Shown piece by piece: positions 34,705 to 47,446 of a stretch of 64,000 bases of DNA. Origin of the DNA: Paracentrotus lividus (lineage: Eukaryota > Echinodermata > Echinoidea > Camarodonta > Echinidae); NCBI GenBank assembly GCA_940671915.1, contig CALNVZ010003429.1:26695973-26759972 (forward strand). The letters are read 5' to 3'. The translations under genes and the position numbers were made by a program. Within the stretch, counting starts at the first letter, position 1. Each line of letters starts with the position of its first letter. Under the pieces are notes generated by a model. That model was not told where the DNA came from and did no database searches. It saw only the letters and a list, made by a program, of their open reading frames with translations.

Positions 34705-35691
34705 TAATTTCTATTAGTTGAGATTACCTTTATTGCCCTTCATATAATTGCATTTTATTTGGTGCTATGGTAGGAATTCCTCTGACAGGAGAGATGGTGC
34801 ACAAGTTTGGCATGTTTGAAGTCCAAACATAAAGGATTAAAATACCACTTCTAAATGCATAAATGTGTAGGCCTATATGTAAACATATTATAATGATACA
34901 ATAATTATTTTAAAGAGAAGTGTACTGAAAAGGTATATTGCAGTTTGGTCCTTCTACTTCTACCTATATGTTTAACACATTTAAAGACTTGTAAATGCAA
35001 GTATAATCATCATTTGAAGAAACAACAACATTATGAATCAACGCTTTTACTGGGAGTATGTTCTACCTATTGTGTGTTGTATAACTTCATGATTCAACCT
35101 GCTATGGTGTGCAGCATGGTGAGGCCGTTGCAGAAACTAAATCGCCCACTTTCACCCCGCTATCAGTTCTCCCCGATATTGACTTAGGTTTTGCGGAATA
35201 TAAAATTTCCCTGGTTGGAGTGCGTGAGTACTCAGTTGAACGTTTACACAAGAGCGCTACAGTTTAGATAGGGCCCGGCACCATCAGAATACCCAATGTA
35301 TTGTAATGCTATCTTTCCTTTGCTTTCTTTATTCTTATTTTCAGTAAATTATACTTTCCCGTTCAATTCTTTATCTTTATTAATTCATGTATGCTCTTTC
35401 TTCATCTTTGTCTATTTCTCCTTATTCTTCTGCATGTTCTCCTTCTCCTTCTTTTCTTTCATTATTTTCTTTATTCTATTTTAGTTTCAGATTTTTGTAA
35501 CGCCTTCATCTAAATATTTAGCCTATGATTCAAATTGCTTTCGTATTCAGTACCTTCTTCACAGCCCATTTAATTTTTTTTTGTTTGAAATATAAATGAC
35601 TCTATATCTTGTGACTATTGGTTCTTTCATTTTACTGCGTACAAAGGTGTCATCCCTAATCTCTATTGATATCAAACTTAACCTCGGATTG
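34705..35691. other. Non-coding sequence, possible regulatory block at 35100-35300
   Basis: The block 35100-35300 is GC-richer (AGAGCGCTACAG, AGGGCCCGGCACC). The following 200 bases are CT-rich and give misleading hydrophobic frames. Confidence 0.25.
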
Positions 35692-35837
35692 TCAGGGGGA
35701 GTGTTTCATGAAAGGACTTGTCGGATGTTTTATCCGACAAACTGTTATAAGCTACTGAAATGCTTGCATGTGATTGGCTGAGAGCAAATTTGTTGGATAA
35801 AACATCTGACAAGTCCTTTGATGAAATGCCCCCCTGA
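35692..35837. mobile_element. 146-bp palindromic MITE
   Basis: The left arm TCAGGGGGAGTGTTTCATGA and the rest through GGACTTGTCGGATGTTTTAT pair with the right arm ending GGCATTTCATC-like sequence and CCCCTGA. About 47 bases per arm pair with a few mismatches, leaving a loop of about 50 bases. The superfamily was not assigned. Confidence 0.85.
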
Positions 35838-37079
35838 TCTTTGAACTAAACAGGTGTTTTATTCTGTATTTCCTTCTTCCAGAAAAAAAGCCCCACTCTT
35901 TCAAAATCTCCTCTTTTCCACAATCCTTCTCTTCTGTAATCTTTGTCTCTTCTGCAACCCAATTTTCTGAAACCTTCTTCTATCTAAAGAACTTTCTGTT
36001 CTCTTTTCTTTTTCTTCCATTTATCCCCATTTTCTTTCATGATATTCGTCTTAAAACCAGTAGAAAATGATGATCTGAAAAAATATCTTTGTTTTCCGTT
36101 TCCATAAACATGTTGAATTTATGATCTTTAAAGACTTCTTACAATCAGTATTGTTCCTCGAGCATCAAAGTAAATTAAATATAAAGATTGTATAATTAAA
36201 TTGTGCAAAAAGTGGAATATGGCAAGCAAAAAGGAAAAATACAAAGTGAAAGTTTGTGGAGAACTGAATATCTCTCCATATTTTATGAGGACAATGCAAA
36301 TGTGTTGTGTTTGACTGAAACACATATTCCTGTTTGATTCAATAACTTGTGATCATTGATGGGGCCAATTTAGATGAAATAAATCAAACGGTCATCACCA
36401 CTAGGAATAAAACATACCCACCAATTATGTCCCCTTAGATTATAGTCTCACCCTTGGCCTGTAAATCATTGCAAATGACAGCCAAAAATGCAACAATTCC
36501 ACTTACAGTGTTGTACAGTGCCTCCCATATTTCATTCACCGTCTAGTCTTTTTTTTTAACCGGTGTGTTTACAGATTTGTCAGTAATGTTTGCAAGTTAA
36601 TAAAATTTGCTATAAATTCCCTTGAGGCTGTCAATTGAAGTGCTTTTTAGGAACAAAAAGAGAGACTGACTTTGTATGCTCAAATAAACAAAGGCAAACA
36701 CACTTCAGTTTAATGCAATTTCATTAATTTCCATAAATATAGATTTTATGTACTGCAATGAATTTCATTTTTATTTTTGATTGATCAACAGTTTATTACA
36801 TGCATGCTTATATATTAGCATGGAGTATCCATGATATTAGAATATAATTGAAATTGAATGCACATTAGGATATATTTTTGTACTAATTTCCCCCCCCCCC
36901 TATTTTTATAATTATATAATGTGATAAAATGTGGCATGTTCTGAAGCGTTAGGTTATATGAATTTAATACTTTGAATTGTGGTTAATTAATCTAAAATTA
37001 ATCATTAGTTAATTAATCATTAGAAAATACTCTGTGTACATGATAAACCAGTGAAAGGAAATTACGAAAAGAATTTGAT
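35838..37079. promoter_or_regulatory. Mostly plain sequence with a possible enhancer-like block at 36370-36690
   Basis: The block at 36370-36690 contains CCTGTAAATCATTGCAAATG, TGACAGCC and GGCTGTCAATTG (MEIS/PBX-type TGACAG and TGTCAAT words), with AAATAAACAAAGG (forkhead-like) near 36684. These motif combinations are suggestive but were found by eye. The rest is AT-rich with a C run at 36891-36900. Confidence 0.25.
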
Positions 37080-37770
37080 ATTTATGATAGATACCAAATG
37101 GTGCTAAATAGACAATGAAGGAAATGGTAAATAGTAAAGCAGAAATTGATGTATTTGATAAAGATTGATAATGATGTATTAGATAGTGAGGTACTGAATA
37201 ATAGTAGGCCTAAATATGTAAACAATAAACGATATAAATTTGCTATGTGTGATAAAGAATAGTAAAAAGTGAAGTAGATCAGAAGTAGTAAACATTGAAT
37301 GATATGAAGTAAATGTCTTTTATATGGTAAATAAAGGTAAATAGTGATGTGTAACATTGATAAAGAATGGTAACAGTTGTGAAATATAGAGAAAGAAAAA
37401 GAGAGACAAGTTGTAAAATTTGAATAATACAAAGTCTATCTGTATTTGTGATAAGTCTAGCAGCTACATGTATAGTGGTGGTAAAGAGGACTAGTAATAG
37501 TAAATGAGTGGAAGTAGTAAAATGTGAAGTAATATATTGTTAATATATTTATGTGTGGTAAAAATTTGTAGGTAGTAAATAACATGATATATACAATGGT
37601 AGCTTGCAGGGTATTAAATAGTAATAGTATGTGAGGTAGAGTGGGAGATAGTGCATCATTCAATAACATAACATATAGAACGGTTGCTTGTGAGGCGTAT
37701 AATAGTACGTAAGGTAGAGTAGGCGAATGATAGAGAAGCATAATAAAGTAGTGACCGAATAAAAGGGGTT
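37080..37770. repeat. Degenerate GTAGTAAA-rich repeat
   Basis: Words such as GTAAATAGTGA, AAGTAGTAAA and GATAAAGAATAGTAA recur throughout. A clearer duplication of ~90 bases pairs 37590-37655 with 37675-37735 (GTAGCTTGCAGGGTATTAAA against GTTGCTTGTGAGGCGTATAA). Minus-strand frames of 116 and 140 codons are open because TAG/TAA on the plus strand become CTA/TTA on the other. Confidence 0.6.
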
Positions 37771-40700
37771 GGTAGTTCCACTTTACAGAGCGCTTCATAA
37801 GATGCGTAGCCACTACAACAAATTGATTGGGTAAACATAGGTTTGTCTGGCGGACTACCTTCTCATAGTACAATGACACCGTAAACGCACCAATAATGTT
37901 GTTCTTTCACTCGCCCCCATCTCGCAAATTGTCAAGATGCTCTTATAAAAAATAAAAAATAAAAAAATCCCTATCTTCATGAAGTAATTTTCCTATTTTT
38001 ATACTTTTTTGCTGAAAAAAATATTTGAAGACCAAAAAAAATATATTAAAAAAAAATAATAATAATAATAGAATTTCATATGCTTAGACTTGCTGCTTTA
38101 AACAGACGGAACAAATATTAAACAAAAACTTTAAATTGATTTGTAGAGAACCTAGATCAATATTTAAAAAAAAAGAACCTGATAAAAAAGTTTGCATGCT
38201 TTGTTATCATACTTTTATCTGATTTTATGTATTTGTGTTAATTCTTCTCAAACTTTCAATTCTATTAAAACAAGTCTGATTTTTTTTTTTTTTTTTTTTT
38301 TTTTAATTAATTTCTTTTTTTTGGGGGGGGGATCCTCATAATTATTATACTTGAGTTATAAATTGTTTATCAATTGTCTAACAATTTTTAGCAATAATTA
38401 TGTTGTAGGCTTTTATGATAATATGATTTTTGCATTTAAATTATTCTGAATTAAAAAAAAACATTTTTTTTTTTTTTAATTGTTATTGTTGTTACTGTTT
38501 TTAGTTTTACGGCGCTGTTATTCATAACATGAATACTTAGGCCATTGATAAATTGGTTGAATGCATAAAAACCATGTAACACTGAGCATATTGTGTAGGT
38601 TTTAGTCTACAATATGGTCTACTCTGAGTATAGGACCTGGTTCCTTCATCAGTAAGGTAACTGGTAGTATGAGTATATTTCTAGGTCCAAACAAAACCTT
38701 ACAAAGTTTGTTTTATAAATAATCTTTAACAATGTGCTTAATTATTGTGCTGGTGGCATAAGGCTCTTCAACAATATGGTTATACGTAAACAATTTATTT
38801 TATCACTGCACGTGCTTGCATAGCTACCATTGTCTTAACACTGTGTGTTAAGAAAGAGGGCATTGTGTATTGTGTATTGTGATTGTAAGACAAAATAGTC
38901 CTTTGTTTTGAAATAAGGCAAATGTGTTACTTGAAAAATATTGTCAAAGATTTCCCTGTTACTATTTTTAGGTGCATCGTTTAGGCATAGGCTGCATACA
39001 ATGTAAACTTGATGAAAACTGGCAATCTAAACATTCTAGAAATATAGTAAATCAAACAGTATGTGGTTGAGAGAGAGAGTGAGATGTTGATATTGATTAA
39101 GCAAGTTAATTTTCATACCCCTCTGCAATCACAAAAGTAGGCCTATAACTTGTAATGCTTTCATTATCACGACTTGATCGTACTAATTATGGATAGATGA
39201 AATGATGTCTTTCAATTTGATACACAGGTAATTATATTTCAAATTTAGTTTGTTCATTTTGAGAGGAATTGAAATTGAAATATTGAATCTTCTGTACAAC
39301 CCCTGTAGAAATTCAATGGAGGATATTTTCACTTGAAGTCTATTCATCAAAAAACCTTTCTAAAATTAGTCATGCTGATTAAAATACTATGTGTATCAAA
39401 TTAAAGCATATTATGTCCTTAATTAAAAACTTGAATGACCAAGCCAGAATCATTGATGCATTATAATTTATGCTGCAGTGATCACAGAAAGGTATGAAAA
39501 TGATATAAATTTGCTCAGTTGACCATATCTGTGTATGCATGAATGAACATGATTAATAATGTTTATCCAATCAAAGGCTGTTGTCTTGCCTTTAATTTGA
39601 TATTTAATTTGTGTGATATGTTTCATTCCATAAAGAAACAAAACCATTTTTTTTTTAAAGAATACATGTACTCATTATGTCATGGAGTTTGAATAAATGT
39701 ACATGCAACTGTAGAGGGAAAAAATGATTTTATCAATTTCAAGCGACACTTAACCAATTAGTTGAAATCATTTACAAATAAGATTTGACTTTGTGAATGA
39801 AACGGGGCCCATTTATTGGATTTTCTTATTCTTTTTCCCCCCTCATGTCTTTAATTTTTAAATACAAATACATTCAAATAGAATAGGATGGCAATGATTT
39901 GTGTTGCTTGAGACAAAACATTAATAGTTTTTTTTTGTTTTACTTCTTAATTCACATAGCTTTTTCAATATTTTGTTGTTGTTGTGTGTTTTAAATCAAT
40001 GAGGATTGTACTACGCCATTATCATGACACATGGAATAGGCCTACTAGAGGAACAATAAATATTGAATATTAATTTTGTAATAATACTTATACAAGGAAT
40101 GATGCTTTTGAAAGAAAAATAAAAAAGACATTATTAATCGCTAATTTAACAAAGATCACTTCATATGTACACTTGTATACATCCATGTTTGCTAGTGCAT
40201 TGATGAATATCATTTTGGCAAAGGAAAAGATTCATATATCAAGCGCATAATAACTAAGCCTCTTTCATCTTCTCAAAACAATACACAACTATATCATGGG
40301 TGGGATCGGGTGGGGAAATATTTTCCCTGAAACCAAAGACGATTTCTGTGCTAAATATTCATTTTAAAGCGCCAGAGAACTTAGAGAATCGTGTGAGTGG
40401 CATACATAAATAGCAGCATTAAAAAGCACTGCCTCACCATCTACTATGCCTTAGACAACCACACTTTTCTCCGCTCTGTCCCGTCTTAAACCTAATTGAA
40501 AGCGAGATCAATAAAATCTATAGGCCGCTTCTGCCCTGTCATTTTTGTCCTTACCTCCATTTTGGCAGTTTTGAGGGGGCATATGTAAAAACCCGGGGCA
40601 TTGTTTTCTCCAAGGAATAATTCAATAAGTTAATTATTTGAAGGGGTTGGGATCAACGAGGGCGATGTTTGTTTTTTATATTCATCGTTTATTATTTGGG

Positions 40701-41310
40701 TTTGAATTTGTAAAATTTGAGGTTTAAATTTTGAGTTTATGAGATGACTGATAAATTTATACAAACAGTTAATGCTTATTATAGAGACTCTTGCTTCGAT
40801 TTAGTTTTAGTACCATGTTCATTTATTTGATATGAGAAAACAATATCTATGTAATGTACAAATATTAATGCTGTTATGATTTCATATTTGTTTCCTATTA
40901 TGATTTGTGTGACTGATGCCTTTTATTACATTAATAATGTTAGTGATACTTAATACTAACACCTAAAATGAAATCCAAGGATCACTTTCTATATGAATAT
41001 GTAAGTAAAACAGAATCAATAATTTTATCAAGACTAAAAATAGAGTCATGTAACTACTTGACACAAACAAGTTCAAATTGTATTTTGTGTACATGTACTT
41101 GTACAAGACCATTACTTTACTTCTCTTTGCAAAACTTTACAATAATATTTTCCAAATCTTAAATTCTGTTTCATTGTTTGTCCAGACAAATTCATTAAGA
41201 TTTGTAGAGATAAAGCTTGGAGGAACAGCAATTCTTTTTAGAGGAGTGAATCGAATTGAAAAGGAAGAGTAGATAATGAAAGCAATTAGAAAAGAACCTT
41301 GGACAATGTT
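37771..41310. other. AT-rich sequence with one possible regulatory block
   Basis: Poly(T) at 38281-38304 is followed by a G run. The block 40330-40580 is GC-richer and complex (AAAGCGCCAGAGAAC, AGCGAGATCAATAAAATC, CATTTTGGCAG) and could be regulatory. No splice-supported exon. Confidence 0.3.
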
Positions 41311-41674
41311 TAAAGAGAGAGAGAGAGAGAGGGGGGGGGGACAAACAAATCAAGTTGTACGCAGAGGGAGAGAGAGACAGACAGACACACAGAAAAAGAA
41401 ACAAAATAGGTACATGTATATAGTTTAAGATAAAGAAAGAAAGGAAAGGAGGGATAGAGAATGATGAAAAGACAGAGAAATATACATATTAGAGATATGC
41501 CTATCCAAATATTACAGTTATTGATAAAACAAAAAATACAGATAATAATTATACAGATCAATAAAGATAATTGTAATATACTAGTTAATGTGATAAAAGT
41601 TGGAATAATGGATAAACACTCCTTATTCTTATAGATTCAGTTAGATGCATAGACGACCATTCAGAAGTAGAAGC

Positions 41675-41718
<44 letters not shown>

Positions 41719-41720
41719 TG
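41311..41720. repeat. (GA)n microsatellites and G run
   Basis: (GA)n at 41315-41331 runs into ten G residues. A second, 40-base (GA)n lies at 41675-41718. Between them the strand is purine-rich. Confidence 0.9.
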
Positions 41721-43180
41721 AGTCGGTCCCGTCCAAAGGGTGATAATGCAATTAGAAGGTCTTTGATGCGCCCATGTCCACTTCCAGTAAAAAGAGAAAA
41801 AGGGGGGAAAATGCTCGTGCATATACGCTCCATTAGGGAGTTATGGTCTCTTAATAGCAAAGCTTTTCGCATCTGGATTTTTTTTCTCTCTCTCCCTCCT
41901 GTCTGATCTTTTGTCGCCCCCAGTTCAACGCTGATTAGATTTATTCTCCATTTTTTTTTTATACTCTTATTTTTTGTCTCATTCGTAGCCACTTTCCTCA
42001 CTTCAGAGTCCGAATAGTGTTGAGTTGAAGTGAAAATATTCACATATTTGATTGGGATAGAAGGTCATATTTCCAGTCTTCAGATAGGTTGGGAAGACAT
42101 TGTATAACCTGCCCGGAAAGTTATATGTTAAGTATGTACATGTAGATGTACCGATTTACATACTATTTCACTCACCTTTCAATCGTTATATTTATTCTTA
42201 TTATATTTTTAATCAAATTAAAATGTAAAATTAAATATTATTATTACTTTTGACCCTGTAATTGCTATAGGCAAGCTATATTTTTCCTTTCAATAATTTG
42301 ATTTGCAGAGGAAAACTTCAGGGCTTGTTCTATGTTTGTATGGTACAAACTCTACCCTACACTTGTGCATTGTGTCGATGCCTAGGAAATTTGGAGCACT
42401 GGGTGGGTTAAAGACATATAAAGTAGCCTACATAGAAAAATGAATTCAAACAAAATTCAACATAAATACAACTTAAAGTTTCTATAAATTAATGGTAACT
42501 GCAAAAATAATTAAAGTAGGAAATAGGCAAGATCCTGATAATATGTTGAATAATTGACAAAATAAGGAGGCCATTTCATAGAAGTTAGGACTATGACTGT
42601 TCATGACCAAGCTGTTTGCCCCACATGTGCCAAACCGTGTTTTTTACCGTTATTACACAATTTATTATCCAACAAATATACTCTTGGTGACATAAACAAA
42701 ACCATAACTTCAATAATTAATAAGTTGATTTGATAACCATTCATCATGATTTCTAAAAGACGTTTATATCTCACAATGAAAACCCTCTGCAAGTCCTTGA
42801 AATTAGGTTTAAATAGCCAGATGGTCTTAATTCATCTTCCCTACAACGAACGTAGTGAACAGAGACGTGGTAGGGCACGTAAGGCCTTATTCTTGAAGAC
42901 ATACCTGCTTTAATATGCATGGAGATGAGGCGTCCAACAGCCTCACCATAGCGAGGCTAGGCCTGACCCTCCGGCTGCCTGCCTGGCCGTGGTAACTCTC
43001 TGGCTGGATGGTGAGGCAGAACAGTCGGCTAGCTTCCTTCTTTGTCTTCCCTAGTTCTAGTGCATCCGTCCCAGGCTGCCTGGGATGCCATGCTTTGTGT
43101 ATAATGTATCCTCAACCATACAGCATCACAACTTGCTTGCATTCCTTTTGCGTGTGTCGGACAGTGGTCCATCAATAAAG
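41721..43180. other. Non-coding; complex block at 42840-43150
   Basis: The block 42840-43150 is distinctly GC-richer and contains the inverted repeat TCCCAGGCTGCCTGGGA at 43069-43085, GGCTGCCTGCCTGGCCGTGG and a stretch of TAATATGCATGG. It may be a regulatory island. The remainder is AT-rich. Confidence 0.3.
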
Positions 43181-43185
43181 GGGCA

Positions 43186-43620
43186 TCTCCCTATCTCTTT
43201 GTCATCTTATTTGTTTTGAAATTCCACATAAAGATGATTATTATTGTACAGGTGTCGCTTTATTTGATTTTTCTCTAAATTTGTTATTGGAGCATTTGTT
43301 TCTTGACCTTTTTTTTGTTTTTTAAATTACAGAACTGGTATCTGTCTAAATCTTATCTCGTTGGAATCTCATATGTTCTGAATTCCTCAAATAAGATGAT
43401 CATTATGGCAAAGGTTATTGTTATTGAAACATCTTGAATTGTCTCCATTCAGTAACAATAGGGGGATTGATTTATTATAAATATTACAGAACTGGTATCT
43501 CCTTATACTGTATATCATCTTTTTGTCATCTTATTTGTTTAAGAAAATCCTTAAAAAATTATTATTATTGTAGTGAGGTGTTACTTTATTTGATTTTGTC
43601 CCTAAATTTGTTATAAAAAC
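43186..43620. repeat. Tandem repeat of ~160 bp
   Basis: TTTGTCATCTTATTTGTTT occurs near 43198 and 43519, and TACAGAACTGGTATCT near 43330 and 43487. CTTTATTTGATTTT followed by CTAAATTTGTTAT occurs near 43257 and 43583. The offsets of about 157 and 322 fit a diverged repeat of about 160 bp in which one unit lacks some segments. Confidence 0.65.
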
Positions 43621-46589
43621 GTGTTGAGCTGCTCGTGACTTAGTAGCTTACATTCGTCATGTGAGCAATATGGCCATTGATTTAAGCAGGGAACTGTTAC
43701 CAATTGTTTGCACTACATAATTTGTTATAGCAATTAGGTACATGTATTGAACGGAGCCACTGTATTTTATTAATAAGTCAACATAACACACCGACCTTCT
43801 GTTCAGTTAGTTTATTCTCGTTCTCTTTTTATTTTATTTTTTCTGTGACAAATTGCCTTTTCCTTTTTATTCAGATTCTTCAGAATGAATGTAATATTTG
43901 GTATAGTGAACCTGTTGCATACAGTATAAATCATGCATTTTTCATTGCCTAATTAATTTTTTAGAACCTGGTGATTAATTAATGTAGTATGAGCATCTCT
44001 ATCAGATATCAATAACTGTCCATATCCTAAAATAGTCCAACTTTGTAACAATTGTACAAATGAAATTATAATAATTTATTTGATCTTTATAACAAAGATA
44101 ATTAATAATGAATGTCTGTACAGTAATTTCCTTTTCTCATCCGACTCGTCAAAGAATTTGAAATAGAAAATATCTCCTTGTTTATTCCACAAATTGATAA
44201 TAGCTTGCAAACAGTTAGTGATTATTAGCCACTTGAGAAACACATTTTGTATTTGAAAGCATCTGGGTAATTCCACTTTCAAGAGCAAGGAATTGTTTGT
44301 CTTTTATTTCCTTTGTTTTACAAAGTGTGTATAAGATTGAATTATTGTAATGGCTTGTGATATGCTATTATTCTTTTCGATATTTGAAGAAATTTTGAAG
44401 AAATATTCTGTATGCTTTTGAATGGCTTTCAAAACAAAATGAAAAGATAGAATAAGATAATATAGTGTTGCCACTTTTACACTCATTATATTAGTTTATG
44501 ATGCATAAATGGTGGTGGATACTCACTGTTACTAAGTGAACATTCTGATTTTTTTTATTTCATTAGAATATATACTTTTTATTATTCGAATATATATATT
44601 TCTCCTGTGATTGACACATTTGTTACAAAAAGACCATGTAGGCCCTACATTCATTCCCAAACTTTTAACAAGATATGAAGCAAATTTTCCCTATAATTGC
44701 AATTTATTAAAAAATGATTGCTCTATTGCAAGGTGGCATTTTGATTTATTGAGTCTTGCTGGTCCGCGATATAAATGAATAGAAATTCCCAAGTTAATGA
44801 AAGCAGGCATATTAAAGATTGACTGCTATTCAGTATTTTATTGATACAAATTGGGATTTGAGTGCACACGCACCCACCTCGCCGCTACCTATGTTAGAAT
44901 GGATGAATGATTGAATGATTGAATGAATGTATATAGACGTAATAGGTAACAATTGAGAGCGGAGTGTGGAGGGGGGAAATTAGCTACAATAAATCTGAGA
45001 TCGTCAGAAAACCCATCAATAACCTATAGGCTAAGGCCCCAGACATACTGATAAGCCCAACACAACACCGACAATAGAATGAGCATAAAATTGTATTAAC
45101 ACGAATGACCAAGATTATACCCATGTACAATCGGTGTGGGGGTTTGACTGTGGTTTAAATCTGTTCTTCTGCTATCTGGCAGTGCACACACTTTCTGCTC
45201 CATTGCGTTGATGTTGCTGGGAGAAGAGACCTTGTTTTAGAAAGCAGAAATGATATTCAGAAATATTCTCCCATATTAATAATTGATAGTTGGTAACCTG
45301 ATATATCCAAGCAAGCAAGGAAGGAAGAAGAAGAAAGAGATAAGAAAAACTGGAATGGAAAATAAAGAAAATAAAGAAAAGTGAAAGTTGTGTGGAAAGT
45401 AGAGGTGAAGATAAAGAATAAGAATAACTTTAATCAAGACACATCTTATACAAATTGAAACCAGTGTCAAGGATCAGTGGCATATTCAGGTTGGGGCAGA
45501 GGGCACGCCCCCCCCCCCCCTCAATAATTTGCACCACAAAAGAACTGCGATATCATTATTATTTATAAACATGGAATGAAGACATCTAATTTTTCCACAG
45601 CAGTTAGCAAATCTGTGAAATTATACATTCAAAAGGAATGGTTTTATGGAGAATGTTTGTGTAGCTGAATCGTAAAAACCCTCTCATAAATCCATTTATT
45701 TCACAGTGAGACATATGTATCTACAAACATATTATATAGTATTTTTTACTACACACTTATTACATGTATTCAAGTCCTTTGTGTAGAGAGAAATATATTA
45801 GCTGGTACTCAGTATGGTCAGGTAGTATATGCTGGTATGTCTGTATTGAACACAAACGTTCAATGCAACACATCAAAATATACTTTTGCTGAGAGACATA
45901 TAATGCTTGGGACAATACTGCTTATATTGTGTCTGTGGACTAGTTTCCAACTTCTGAAAACTTTTCCATATAGAAAATGTTGATGTCAACAAATTGAAGG
46001 CCTGCCAGTGGTTTGTCAGACATAGCAACAAGTAATGTATGTAAAGTACCTTGTATTGTAGTTCACTCTGTAATAAATTACTTAACTACCTTGTTGCTAG
46101 GTCTCAGGAAAGAAACACATCCATCTTAATATCATATTAAACTGGTATATCACAATGAACAATTAAAAAAAAAACATTTTAATGTTGAAATACTTTTAAA
46201 AATGCTCCATCAGATGGAGATTTGTTAAGTATTAATAAAAAAGGGGAGTTAATTTAGGAGAATAGTTCTCTAACTTTTTGGGTACATGTGTGTAAATGAT
46301 GCTATTTACACAAAGCCCCACCCTCTCTATATTAACACTTCATTATATGCAGCTGTATAATGACCACACCCCCTTATACCGGTATAATGACCACACCCAT
46401 GCATAGAGTGGATGGGAACCAAACAGATGCACTATGGCTTTTGGGAGGAGGGGCGGGGGAGTGGAGGCCTCGTCATTAAAAACTGCATTTACAATTTGCT
46501 CATACTGTAAGCAGAAAAAGTTTATTCATTTACCAATTATTAAACTTGTATAGAAGATTACTAGATAGAAATAAATGAAAGGTTAGCAT
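43621..46589. other. AT-rich sequence without a recognised gene
   Basis: A GAATGATTGAATGATTGAAT tetranucleotide-like repeat lies at about 44900-44928, and a more complex block at 45030-45230. At 45476 CAGTGGCATATTCAGGTTGG followed by GGGCACGCC and a C run resembles the left end of a hAT-like element without a matching right end. A short foldback around 46022-46101 (AGCAACAAG / CTTGTTGCT) is visible. Confidence 0.4.
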
Positions 46590-46895
46590 CATGTTGTCTG
46601 TAAGCTCAGACTCTTTTATGATTTTATCTAAATAATATTGTTACTTGAGGAAAGCATAGTACAGCTTTCCATTGGCTTTCCATTGACAGTACATGGTCTT
46701 TTATATGTAGTCTCAAAACTCAGACCTTGTATGCACTATGATGGAACAAGGGTAGGCCTACGTGACTAGTCTGTAAGCACAGACTCCAATTCGAATCTTT
46801 GTAAAATTATACCAGGTCTGGGGGAGACTAGATTCCTAAGATTAGCTACAGTACATGTACATATAAAATTTAGTCTCTGAAATTCAGACTCTGTA
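46590..46895. repeat. Repeated AGTCTGTAAGCNCAGACTC motif
   Basis: Variants of (A)GTCTNTAAGCTCAGACTC(T), which is itself an inverted repeat (AGTCT/AGACT), occur near 46597, 46709, 46768 and 46874. TTGTATGCACTATGATGG and CTGTATTATGCACTATTTG follow two of them. The remainder of the units is diverged. Confidence 0.55.
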
Positions 46896-47401
46896 TTATG
46901 CACTATTTGAAGACCATCGGTATGCGCCTGCGAACAAGTATGTGCCTGCAAAATAGCATTCTGGGGGAAAAAAGCAGGAAAAGGGGGGAAAAAAGTTAGA
47001 AGCGATGGTTATCTCTGAACTGACGATGTCACATTCCTCGATCACTGTTAATCCCCCTTCATTATCCCGTGACTTAAGTGATTATCAAATGATTTCAAGC
47101 CGAGATAAAATGCATTTATTCATGACCTCTATTCAGGGGAATGCTTCGTAGGGAGCAGGGCAAGAGAGAGAAAAATCACTTTCCCTGTCGCTTTCCTTCT
47201 CCGTCTCTCTCTCTCTCTTACTATTTCTTGCCCTCTTTCTTTTGCTATCCCCTGTTCTCTGAATTGTATTCTGCATATGGGGCATCTACTTCGTTAAATG
47301 AATTTTTCATATTTTGGAATGCATGCTTAGGAAAGGACTAAAGCGAGAGGGGAAAAATCACTTCCTCTGTCTATCTCTCTTTCTCTCTTTCTCTCTCTCT
47401 C

Positions 47402-47446
<45 letters not shown>

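Noticed and set aside
37082-37879. Minus-strand frames of 116 and 140 codons
   Set aside because: They are open because the plus strand is a degenerate GTAGTAAA repeat; the encoded Tyr/Leu/Thr-rich peptide is repetitive.
41585-42043. Minus-strand frame of 152 codons
   Set aside because: It includes a Ser-Leu run from (GA)n, and the remainder has no recognisable features or splice borders.
45476-45525. Complete hAT-like element starting CAGTGGC
   Set aside because: Only a possible left end followed by a C run is present; no inverse right end was found nearby.
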